Below, in pieces: positions 35,878 to 48,200 of a stretch of 64,000 nucleotides of DNA. This DNA comes from Augochlora pura (lineage: Eukaryota > Arthropoda > Insecta > Hymenoptera > Halictidae): assembly GCF_028453695.1 (NCBI RefSeq), contig NC_135781.1:17235640-17299639 (forward strand), written 5' to 3'. A model generated the notes under the pieces. The model ran no database searches. It was not told the origin of the DNA and saw nothing but the letters and a program-made list of their open reading frames with translations. Position 1 is the stretch's first letter, and each line of letters begins with the position of its first letter. Made by a program: the position numbers and the translations under genes.

Positions 35878-37506
35878 TTCAATTTACGCGGCACTTTTTC
35901 GCACAGTTTTCTGCCCGGTAAATTATAACACTGTTTATAAGGCCAGTGGATCTTTGTAAAACTCCTGAATAAACCAAAAAAATGGAAAGGTGCCATTATA
36001 AACGTTGAGCGAAGCTTTTAAAAATTTTGACAAAAAATGAAATGTTGCAGCGATGAGAACTTTGTCAGAGAAAATATTGAGAAACAATGAACCGATAAAA
36101 TTGTTATTAACGATAAAAATCTATGGTTCAGCAGATAATAATAGTATCGTTACAGTATAATGAAACAGCGTAAATAATCGTGGAGTATGACTGTAAATAA
36201 TTCGAGTTCATGTAATCGCATTAGAAAAGCAATGCCAAATAATGCACCCAATCGAAAATCTATTACAACGTCCATCTTCGTCCAAATGTCTCCTGTAATC
36301 GACACTGAAGTGTCTATGAAGATACCGAAGTATCTTGATAATAACGAAAGAAGAAAACTGCAAAAGACTTCAGATTATCGGCATCGTTTCTTATTGTCTC
36401 CTTAAAAGGATTATATGACTTTGAGGTTCCAACAACCACAAAGGACTTTCTTTTACCCCTTGCCGTACTATTTTCTTCGTAGTCAGAATGATTAGTAATT
36501 GCTAAAAAGGAAAAGAAAAAATTTATATTTATCGCATGTCTATGTCTATTGAAATATTCAAATACTGATGGCAAGAAGTAAGAATTTTGTTGAGACTGAT
36601 GAAAGCCAAATAGCATTCATATTTAAGAGATTGTCACTAGAAATGTTCATGTGTGAGACAGGTTTAAGAACTATATAGTATCACTGACACAGGTCGATTT
36701 TGTATTAATCAATACAATCGACATCAATTTCGGATAACGCACATATTTAACTGGGCTGAAATGTTGGTTAGGCAAAGGAAGGCGAGATTGATTGACATTT
36801 AATGACCCCACTACTCCGTAGAGTCTAATAGTCATAACTCCTGTGGCATACATTTTCATTATTGGTTGAAATGATCGTGTCTATAATGCAGATTGCCATT
36901 CGTCATCCCGTTACTCCAGCACGATACGTACATTTGCAGTAAACGATTTGTACATATTACTAATGACGAACAGCGTTTGAGATATGTATACATCCTTTAA
37001 GTTATTGATGGTGAAAATCGAATTTAGCTTCGTTCCGACTCTAATTTTGTTGAGTCTCTACAATTAAATGTTCTATACCGATTACCATGCTCCCAGTGTA
37101 ATTACAATTATTAAGTGGACACTCGAGCGCGCAGGAGGAACGTAATTGTGATCGAATACAAATGTTTGTGTACATTCTTCGCATACAGAGTATCCCAGAA
37201 CGATGCCCTCAGTATGCTTGGTATTTCATTCCGAATGAAGTAGGCCATGCGCTCTTATGTTAAATCATCTTAAGTGTTAAATCATCATTTGTGACATAGG
37301 GAATAAATACTACTTCGATCTACAATTAATTTTGTAAACAGGGATAGTTTCCTCATAGTAACAAACAAGAAGCGGTATTATTTACTGACCAAATTTATTG
37401 TCAAGGTAATTCAGAGTTAAATTAATATATAGTAACTTTATAATCTATTGCGCGTGTCTTTTTAAGATTTCACATGTTACCGGCGATGTATGAAAAGCCG
37501 ACAACC
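35878..37506. other. AT-rich noncoding stretch
   Basis: No gene recognised. A 100-codon minus-strand frame (36314-36616) and a 72-codon plus-strand frame (36187-36405) overlap and show no domain. Confidence 0.5.
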
Positions 37507-37780
37507 TATAAAATACCTAGACATTGTATATAATGTCCGTCGTTTTTAGGCAATGTAAGAAATATGACAATTATTACATACTTCCCTTAGGCATTGCACA
37601 TAATACCGAGGCGTTTTATAGAATGACAAATGCTATTTAGGCAAAGTATGAAAAAGGTCCTGATAAGGCTGTTATATAAATGATATGCATAGAATGCCTA
37701 GGAAATATGTGAATTACGAATTGTTGCATACATTGCCTAAAAACACCGGGCATTATATACTATCCCCAGACATTCTATAT
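37507..37780. mobile_element. Foldback element with repeated AGGCA(A/T)TG submotif
   Basis: The outer arms pair over about 50 bp. The left reads ...GTATATAATGTCCGTCG then TTTTTAGGCAATGTA. The right arm in reverse reads ...GTATATAATGCCCGGTG then TTTTTAGGCAATGTA. Between them the core AGGCA(A/T)(T/A)G recurs in both orientations (near 37547, 37590, 37637, 37700 and 37732). Subterminal repeats of this kind are typical of transposase-binding sites in hAT- or P-like non-autonomous elements; that assignment is inference. No coding capacity. Confidence 0.7.
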
Positions 37781-38222
37781 AATTACGGATTTCAAAATTG
37801 TAGTCGCTATGAAACATTTGCGACATTGATACAAAGAAGATCTAACCCAAGCATGAAATAAACCTAAACAGTATATAATATTTTCCATTAAATTTCAAAT
37901 GACCAAGCTGCAAAAAAATTGCACAGTTAATTCGAGATACACCCGATAGGAGACCCTTGCACATAGGTAGGCGAGAAACACATCTGCACGCGTTCCTACG
38001 CGCACACCTTAAGTCTAATTCGGAGGGCGCGTACCGCTATCTCCGGAACGCGACCTTTCTTCCCCTACGGTTCATTTACCCCATTTGTAGGTACCGAATC
38101 GCGAGGGCGTTACATTCAACGCGATATTCACTGGTAAGTGTTCATTAAACCCGAGCGTTCTGGTGCGAGTGTTAATCATAAGAGAAGACGTACATATGTA
38201 TACATTGGAAGGAACTGTTCGA
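37781..38222. other. Noncoding stretch
   Basis: No gene recognised. A splice-donor-like CTG|GTAAGTG at 38130-38138 (plus) follows GC-richer DNA but no convincing exon. Confidence 0.45.
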
Positions 38223-38362
38223 AGAGAGAGAGAGGGAGAGAGAGGGAGAGAGAGGGGGAAGAGGGAGAGGGAGAGAGAGAGGAAGGGAGAGAGAGGGAGG
38301 GAGTGAGAGGGAGGGAGAGGGAGGGAGAGGGAGGGAGAGAGAGGGAGAGAGGGAGAGAGAGT
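38223..38362. repeat. (GA)n/(GGGA)n purine tract, about 140 bp
   Basis: Pure purine on the plus strand apart from a single T, built from GAGA, GGGA and GGGAGA units. The Arg/Glu-rich and Ser/Leu/Pro-rich frames over it are repeat artefacts. It could form triplex (H-DNA). Confidence 0.95.
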
Positions 38363-39188
38363 GGTTGTGCGAGGAGGTCGAACGGTCCACCTGCCGGCGT
38401 GCCATTTTTCAGGAGACATATTTCCGAGGCGGCTTCTGGGTTCAGGGCTGCGGATAAAGTACGTTTCACGGGTCCCTGGCGTCCGACAATTGATCGGTAT
38501 CCGGCGTCGTTAGAGCCGGAGCCACTTGAACCAAATTTGTGACGCAAAAAATTTCACCAACCATCGGCCCGACGAACGTGTTCGCTCTACGATCGCACGA
38601 GATCAACATTGTTCCAGATATCTGATTTCTATGAACCCAGTCGACCGATTTGATCGAGTTATATTCTTCACACGCATATCTTCACCCAGTTCGGATATCA
38701 AATGAATCAGCCGCGGCAATCGACCGAGCACACGTCACAGAAAAGAGGTATGCGGTGAATAATTAGGACGACATTAGAAATGCGTTAATGAGGTATCCAC
38801 GGAACGCTACCGCTCGGATTTCCCCGATAATTAATACGGGAACCGATGGCGACCCTAGACGACCGAGCCTCATCTCCAGTTCAACGAACATTTCTATCCG
38901 TTTCGCTCTGTTAAATGTGTGCTCAAGAATTCCCACTGTAAAAAACGTAGCGCCCTGTCTTCCGCTCTCGACATTTAGCACCCTAGATTGTCAGATCTCG
39001 TCGAATTTGTTTTTCTTTTTCAGTTGAAACCAGAAATCATTACTCTGTCATCTGAACTCGCTTGCCTGCACTGTGATTCGTTGTGCAAAGTACAAATTTT
39101 CAAAATCTGTTCTGAGAAGGAGAAAGCAAACAGAAATATTCAAAAATTGTTGTCCTTAATCTACTAGTTACTGCTAGGCTTTATATAA
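38363..39188. other. Noncoding stretch
   Basis: GC-richer to about 38990, then AT-rich. No domain in any frame. The frames at 38763-38981 (minus) and 38788-39027 (plus) overlap each other and are unremarkable. Confidence 0.45.
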
Positions 39189-39291
39189 ATGCATAAAGCT
39201 CTCTAGTTATAACTAGATACAAATGCATAAAGTCTCCTAATTATAACTAGATGCAAAATGCTTAAAATGCACTAGTCATAACCAGACTGTA
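39189..39291. repeat. 34-35 bp tandem repeat, 3 copies, each with an inverted CTAG...CTAG core
   Basis: Copies at 39189-39222, 39223-39257 and 39258-39291. The unit starts ATGCATAAAG and contains CTAGTTATAACTAG, a 14-bp perfect palindrome in copy 1 that degrades in copies 2 and 3. Confidence 0.85.
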
Positions 39292-42200
39292 TTCATTTAT
39301 GACCAGCAGAAGTAGATGAAACATAAGAAAAGGAAAAACATTTGCAGAATATTAAAATAATATTTTACCAATTTCAATACATCAAGATGAAGTAAAGGTA
39401 AAAATGTCTACGTAATTGCTGCGTCTTACAATTAACGCGGACAATTTTAATTTTGCATTCGCTTGAATAGCTAGAGATCTCAGCAAGATAGCTCCCACTC
39501 GACATTATGAATCAATCAAATAAAATATCTCGTTAACTCAGCTAGGAATTATGTAAGATTTATACAGAAAGTGTTGCTTTTCATTTGAAGCAACAACTGA
39601 AGGAATGCTCAACGTATTTCTAGACACCTTGTATAACGTGTATGGGCCTTTCGTCAGTAAGGTTGGTGAAACTTTCTAAAGGCGTGTAGGTTCGCTTTTC
39701 ACAGTCAAAGGGTTAATACCGGTCTACACGAGCCTTCCGGCGGCAAAGAAGACTGTCCTCGTCGAAACACAAATATAATAGCAAAAGCAAATACATGCTG
39801 TCGTTGGGTTCGTCAATTTCCAAGGCAACCGTGCCTCGAGGGCGTTTGAAAGAAAGCTGAAACTTCCTCTTCGAGAATGAGAAAGATTCTATTATCACTC
39901 AAAACAAAACTTCCTAGTTGTTTCATCAAAAAGATATCAGTGATGAAGTGACTGTAGCTAATTTATCTAAGACCGGAGGTGCCCGCCATGTGGATTCTGT
40001 TTCTGTACCTAGAATAATGCAAAATAAATAGATGTTCTTCTAAATACTGTTCTTCTTGTGTAACTTCTTCGGCGATTAATTGAAAATCAAGCTACTTGTC
40101 CTTTTGCTAATTACGACGCTAATAGAAACGCATTGTGCTACTTAAACATTTGGGGACGTATGTCTATGCTCAGCCAACAAAGCTATTTATTTATTTTTTT
40201 ATTTTTACATAAAGTTAAAACATATTATTACGTTATATACATATGTATATATAAATTTTTAATACTAATTAATAAATTTTGTTTATCTTACCTAATCTTG
40301 AATGTTACTTTTTACTGTTTGTTCAACAAAAATTAATTCCGATCAGCATGGTACGTATATGTATATGAACTTAATACGACCGCAATCTCATTGTTAAAAC
40401 TAACAGAGATATATCAGATTTAAATTTCACGTCAATCCTACTCACGGAAGAGAACGGTAAACAATAAAATACTTGTTCAAAAATCATCGCATTACATAGT
40501 ATGTATTTATACATATGTGTAGAACATGTCTCACTGCATTATTCAGTGAGAATTGGATACTTTCTCGAAAGATTGCAAGAGTTTGTTACTAAATAATTTG
40601 AATTTATAAAATAGTCCGCGCGTATAACAACATGTCTGATATTGGATAGCCTTCAACCTGAAATTAAAGGTGAGCGATATAAATAGGAAACCAAGAACCT
40701 GATCCATGAATTCATTTCCACCCTCCTTACGTAGAATCAATGAATTCAACAGGATTTCCTCCCACGTAAAAATTCTCGCGAGAAGAAAGCAACTTGTTCG
40801 TTAACATTCAAAGTATTAAAAATAGTTAATTGTTATTTAATATTTACGAAACGCGCACACAGTGCAAAATAATAATTCGTCCTCGACATAGTGCATAGAG
40901 ATCCGATTAACGTTCTAACCATTAAAAATGAAACGTCAATTATTAACGCATAATCTGCGCTGAATATTTAACGTTAAGTAGAATGTTTTAACTATCGATA
41001 TTCAAACTCGGCAAGCGTCTATCGGTATATTTGTCGCATATTTGTCGGCAATCGTACAAAGCGGGCAGCGACGAACGACAATCACAGCGAAATGATGAAG
41101 TACTTGTCCATCAGCGTTTGTTCGGTCGCGGAAACGTAAGAACGATTAGGTAAAAACTTCGAGAGCAGCATATTTCGTCGAAATTACACAAATTTGCGTG
41201 CTTTCGACGCGAACAGATTAACAACATCTCCGTAATCAATAACGATTAGTCTCTGCCCTCGAACGGTGTCGGGCTAATGCAGCTAGTGTATAACCAGTAT
41301 TGAGATCTATGAATTACTCATTACTCCGTGGTAAATCACGCAGCTCGGTTATACTTGCGCTACGAAATCCTCAAAGAAATGTAACTCGCACAGAAGAATG
41401 GCTCGTTCCCGACAATCTGCGCCGTCACCATTAGCTAAAATTTTTAAAAGTACTTCTGACTGTTGGGATGGCAGGTATGCACCTTGCTTCGAAGCAACGA
41501 AAAAAAAATCCATTTTACAGAAGTTTAAATTAAGGGAATATTTTTCTCACCTTAATTAAATTAAGAGAACATGGAAGAAACTTTACTTTGGATACTGAAG
41601 TTGTGTTGGTGCATCGCTTGTGAAATTTTCTGTTGCATTCTATTGATATAGCGCGGAAACTTTACGCAGAGTCGTTTATATTTGGTGCTTCAATATTGAA
41701 CGATACGTGCAAGTTAATTGATATTATGTTACGTTAGATATTAAATATCTTGTAGCTGATTGCTCGATATAACGTTACAGCGATCCCATGTAACGTGTAA
41801 CGATGATTGTAGTTAACAATCGCTAACTGATAGCTTTCGAAAATATAATTGCAATGTTTGTTAAGAAACCTGAAATTTCAGATTGGAAGATACTGCATGT
41901 GTCTTCTTATACGTTAGGTATATAAGTAATATGAAATGAACACTTATTGTATATTGTGTACTTGCTGTTGTATTGTATCTTGCACCGATAAGTATAACAA
42001 GATTTGTCGGTTTCTATTTTAATATCAAGTCTAATATCACTCTATGACTTTCAATTAACACAGAAACGATCATTGTTGCAATGAGACAAAAATTTAAAGA
42101 GAATTTACAGAAAGGAGACATCTACTTTCTGCAGAGACTTTTAACTAGTTAAATTTACTTTAATAATTTAAAAACGGGCATGCTGGACAATTATATGGTA

Positions 42201-45200
42201 ATAGTTACCATTGTCGAGACAGAGTCCCAATTAAAGAAATGATAGCATGTTTCATGATTGATACCACGATGTGACATCTATGTTAAAATAAAGAAGCTAA
42301 ATAAGTTCCAAAGAATTCTCTGTTTTCATATGAAGATGCAATAGTAAATGTGTTCGAGTTCGTCAATTTCTGAGAATTTTACGGCGTTTCATATTACGTT
42401 CAGTTTCATATTCCGCGCATTTGCCCTACATTTACTGACCGGATTGCCGCATGCATTCCTTTAAGCCCGAGAACAAAACATCCCGATGTGCAGTTTCTCG
42501 AATGACAGTCGCATCGATTGCCGGATTTAAACGTATATGTACTCTGGTCGTTCTTCTGTGCGCATTTTCTATTCGAGGCCATGATCTCCTCAGCGCGTAG
42601 TTGTATGCTGCACCACACGATGATGAATTGTTTTTTTCTTCGACAGCTACACACGGAAACAGTGTGTCACATGAACACGCGTTTCTTTTTCGTTGTGCGA
42701 AAAATGGAAATGTTATATAGAAATGTTATATCGACATGTAAGAATCAGGGAGAGGTGTATATTGATGCATAAAACCTTTCTTTTTCTATAATTGCGAAAT
42801 TTACTCAACTATTGAAAATATTTTAACCGGCACCTGTGATAAATTGCAGTCTCGAATTTCCAGGTGTCGGTGTGCTTGGAATGTGTCGATTGTAGGATGG
42901 GGCAACCACTATCATAAATTTCTTGTCAATAGAGAAATTCATATAATCCGTGGAATAATATTTTCATCGATGCCGTCTGCGCAAGCCGACAATTTCATTC
43001 ATGGAAATTCAATTAATGGCAGAGAAAGCGGACTTCAGACGACAATCAATGCCCATCAGCCGAATGGGGAGTTTTCAAAATTTAATCACGTTGAAAATAA
43101 ACGCAACTTGATTAATTTATCCGCGATCGCTAATATGTACATTGCCGGATTCCTTCGGTAAAATCATTGTGCATTCTTCGCGACTTTATCGCCGAAATCG
43201 CGTGTTCAGTCGCTGTCAATATAGGGATTCCTGGGTAATCGTTTAATCGCGCATGATTACAGAACTAAATCGATGTGCTCGATTCTAGTCCTTTTGCACT
43301 TCGACGTTCTTCGTTGGAGGATATAACTACACTACTGGTAATTATGGTGCTTCCGAAACTCGTTATTTTTGTTTCATGAAATCCGTGCAAATATAATTTC
43401 GCGCTAAATTCTACTCGAATACAGAATTTATTAGACTGCGAATTTTATGCATTCATGACGAAAATGAGTAGATCAATCTCAAAACGGTAAAAACAATACA
43501 GTATTATCTGCGATTATCAAGTTATTATGTGAGCTATTAATGTTTTTGTAGCTTCAATATCTTTCAACTAATGCAGGCAATTTTAAAACAAAATAACTTT
43601 TTTAAAATGCGACCAAACTACAATTTCAAATTTTTTTAGTGCAATTAAATTACTGGGCAATTTATACAAAAACTTTTGCCAAAAAATTTTTAAGATATTG
43701 ATTAGTAAACTAGACCCCATAAAATTCCTAAAAGTTTTTATTGTTTGGCCTAGTTTAAAAGAATGTTAGACCGTTTCAAAACATTACCGGAACACTTTTT
43801 GACATCGCTTTAGATCAATCTAAGGACAAGACTATTCACGAACAACGCTATCGAAAAAATCACTAAAGGTTTAATCTAGCATTATAGTCATGTAAACGTC
43901 CTCTTATCCGCATTCTCTAATTTTCTTAATCAATGTAACTGGCTGGTGATTTTCGAAATTTTCCGCTTATAAATCGTAAGAATGGCATGTGTCCGTTTGG
44001 ACATCTGACTGCGTCGTGCTTTACGATTTTTCTATGGTGTCGGTCATTTCAGGCACGTGCTTGCCGGTAAAATATGTACATACATGCATAGTGTAGTGGT
44101 TTGGCGATACACGAGCGACCCGCATAATGCGAGCGAGTCAAATACGACGGAAGGACCGTTTTCAGGTCGCGCGTTACGCTTTGTTTGTAGCCAGCGATGC
44201 ACGAAGCGTGTGGCGTGGCGGCGACGCAATGATCATTCCGCAGATTTGCGAATATTAAAGCACATCGACAGTTTCGACCGTCGATTGGTCACGGGGCTTA
44301 TCTGTGCAAACAATTTCACCCGATGACCTGGGCCATGGCAAAAAGTTACTGCATTTTAATAACCCGGTTCACCTGGTCGGTCCGTACTGTTCCACGAAGA
44401 TTAATGCGTCGGGATGAAGAACGGCAGCCCCGGTTATCGATTCGGTACCCCGCGACTTCTTCATCCAATTTCACTTTCGTCCGGCCCTCCGCACCACCGC
44501 GCTATTCATGCTTTTATTATCGTGTAAAATATTCGACCGCCGCCTAAGTTCAGCAATTCCCTACCCGCGCGCGCAAATTGAAAATTCTTTATTCATAGGA
44601 AGAGTAAAAGAAGAAGAGAAGATTCGTGGCTACAGGGACTGGACAACTATCTTTCAACATCAGCCAGGTTGTCGATTTAGGTGGTAAAACAATTAACGCG
44701 GCGGTCACACGATGTCGTTATCCTGACTGAAAGTGAAAAATCAATGCGTCCCCGTAATAGATATCCGCGGATAAGTTGAACGGATAATATGGAAATACCC
44801 GGTCCCGTTTAAGCGGCGAACGCGAGTCGAGGACGGAAATAGAGAAACGGTTCATAGAGATTAACGCAAGGTATACTTTATCGATTCTAGATGTATTATT
44901 CGACGGACATTGTATGCGTAACTCTTCCGAGTACGTTCTGATATTATTTCACGATCGTACCGCCAAATCCGACCGGATATTTTCAAGTTAATATTAATTG
45001 CGGTTTTTCACTGTGACGAAATCACCCCGTCTGAACCACGGCCGGCTTCCACGACGATTTTCGGAAGCCATTTTTACGAAATGCGGTTATAAATGCTGGG
45101 CGTAAAAATACTGAACGCCACGCGTTGAGAACAATCGGCTGTGCGCTATATTACGTGCATTAATTGCATATTCTGTATACATTATTTTCGCATCTCGCTC

Positions 45201-48200
45201 TTAAATAAAATTTAACGCGAATGAACGGCGCGAGATGCACGTGCTTTCAATGCTAATTTATGTTAATTTAATTTCCCACCCTATGAATCCCCGGTTTAAT
45301 TGTGCTTTAATCGAAATGTGTCTTTCAATTTTCCACCGTCGCGGACCAGAGATACAACCGGACATATTTACGCATCGATACACGATGAAAGTTGCTGCGA
45401 CTTATCGCAAAACGATATCGACGTTGAAAGCAACTGCCCGCGTCTCGTTTCCATTGTTACCGTACAGTCATCTCTCCAGTGTGTTGGATTTATTTATGAA
45501 GCCTACCCTATTTCTTTTGAATATTTCCCGCAATACAATTAATTCTGTAACGCACGCTATTTTTCGACGCAATTTATTTTGTTTCCAGAAAAATTGTTTC
45601 TTGTTGATACGCAATATCCCATTTTGTAATCTATAAATGGATTTATTTTCCAAACTGTTCGTTACTCAAAAACTCTGTCAAAGGGAATTTTGATCCGCTT
45701 CCTGGTAAAAATAATTTAACGAATTTAGATTAATCTTTTAATATCGGATCAACTATTTCGAACACATCATTTGGTATTGTCTACGATACAGTATTGACCT
45801 TTTTCTGTTCAGTGTCCGTCGACTTGCGAAATACTTTGATTCAATGAAACATAAACGCGCAACTTTATGAATTATTTGCTTTAATCTCTTATTTATTTGC
45901 TTGTAAAGTGTAAGAAAGTATCTGCAATAGATTCCTTTTTATATTCTGCGAAAGAATTAGAATCAAAGAAGCGAACAAAAATGACTGATTCCTTGTAATA
46001 TATATTTGTATATATTATTATGTGCTATTTCACCTTGTTAGAGCTTCCATGTGTGTATATCAATCGGATTAAACGATCAATCGTTTATATTGCTAGGGGT
46101 CCAGTCCCATGGTCACCGGTTAAAGACTGCACGTTCAACCAAGGACGAATTAATATTTTTGAATCAATAGATGTACGCGTAACGAACATTTCAACTTTAA
46201 ATGCATATATTCTTTGTTCGGTAAGTTGATTCATTTTGAGACAATATCCGTTTCGTAGGGTGTTAAAAAAGCACTTGATTCAGTATTTTAATAAAATACT
46301 AAATCCGATCAATAAAAAGCAAAACTTCTACGAGCGTAAAATTTCAAAAGCTGCCAGAAAAATAGAAACAAGATGTTTTTTAATCTAAATGTTAAAAAAT
46401 CATGTTTTATTTTCTCGTGAAAAAAATGAAAAAGTACTATGTTAACTTGAAGTTGAAATTAATTAAGCATCGCCTAAAAAATGATTAACATTCTCTTAAT
46501 TACTATATAACATGTACATACACATAAGCATATAATCATTTGACATGATCTGATAACGTCATACAAGAATATTTGTTTTTTACATTTCTATCCTGCGGGG
46601 AGGCTTTGTTCTTGCTCACTGTGCGACGATCTAATAGAAAAAATTCAGAAACTTGAAAATTTGACTTCTTTTAAAAATGAATGTCTCAAAAATTGGAGAA
46701 ACAATTTTCACTTCGTGTACAGCACGTGTAGAAAATATGTAAAAGAGTCGCCTGATTATCGAAACGTAACATTGGTTTTAGTGAACGCTAATGCGCAAGC
46801 TAGACATTAGCGTTTCACTCGGCCGAGTTAGAGTATTTTTCTCGGGTTACTATGATTCTGTGTTTATCACGCGTTAGTGATACACGGACAGGGTCCGAGC
46901 GGTGTGTTGCGGTAGATTGGTCGTCGGAACTGGCAATAGGCATTTAGAAGCATACGAAACGCGGTTTACCACGGTTACTAATTAATTTCAGGCGGTAAAC
47001 TGGCGATTAACTGAGCGGTAATATGATCTCGTGGGTTGCACACTGCGAACACCTACGGATTGACAAATATGCGCAATCAGGTGAACGTGACGGGGGTCTG
47101 GGTTTGGCGAAAAGTTAAGCGGCAGTATGCTGCCCTCTCGGCCGGACCCAGGCATGCACCCAAGCTAAGCGATAATAGATTATCGTGCCTGAGATTCGAC
47201 GAGGGCTTCAAGCTTCTCGGTGTCCTCCTTACTTCGGCAACAATTTCAATAGTTTCGTCGCGGCGAGGCAGCGCAAACTCCATTACTGATTGCTAAATCC
47301 CGAAATCTGTTATTCAGACTGGGAACACGGACATGTAATTAATATAATTGAGGGTCACCGAATCATGACCCTGCGATAATCATTCTCAACGAGTTTTTAG
47401 TACCACACTAGCTATTTATTAGATCACGGTATTAGAACACTACGATGGTCTTTATTAGAAATTTTACGTTTGTGACACTGAGAGCGCCTATATGCTATTA
47501 TCCTATTGTGGTCGCCTGAGACTGAGGACACCTAAAGCGCTCAATATAATTTGATTTTCTGACACGAAAATTTTGTCGATAATTATTAAAGCAGATCTTA
47601 TCTTAGTCAGACGAAAGGCCCAAATGTGTAGTGTGACGAAAATATAACAAAAGAAGTGAGACACGTTCAGAACACAAGAAATGTGATGCGGGTGATTATA
47701 CATTTAAAATCTAAAATGGTTTTTAGAAAAAAAAACGCGTAACAATATTGCTAACATAACGATATACAATTATAGGTTTTCCTTATCTGATTGTTCACAA
47801 ATCCTTCACACGTCATGTACGTGCTAACAAGTGTCATAATTTAGGAGATAAAAAAGATCTGTAAAAGAAATTTTGTTCTGTATAACTAACAACCACTGTT
47901 TTTTTACATTGAGATTTACATATAAAGAATACTGTACATTTGTATATGTTACATTTAAGAACGTCTTTGAATGAATACTTTAAAATAAAATAACTACGCG
48001 CATATCGATTACTTACAACTTCATGAGTTGTAACGCCGTGCATCGTAACGCTGACTTTATTTTTACGATGAGGAAAATCTAGTGATCAAAATAAACAACT
48101 TGTTTTGATATTTGAAAGCAATCTTTAAGGGGTTCAATAAAGTTCTGCTGTTTAATAACAGACACATTGCGAATCGTTATTCTAGTTCATATTTGCATAC

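Noticed and set aside
38138..38547. Arg/Glu-rich and Ser/Leu/Pro-rich open frames
   Set aside because: Direct translation of the GA purine tract on both strands.
45235..45636. 133-codon plus-strand open frame
   Set aside because: No ATG-linked signal peptide, no domain; composition like the surrounding noncoding DNA.
46020..46229. Plus-strand frame ending near a GTAAGT at 46220
   Set aside because: The donor-like site follows a plausible short exon, but the acceptor is weak and the peptide shows no domain.
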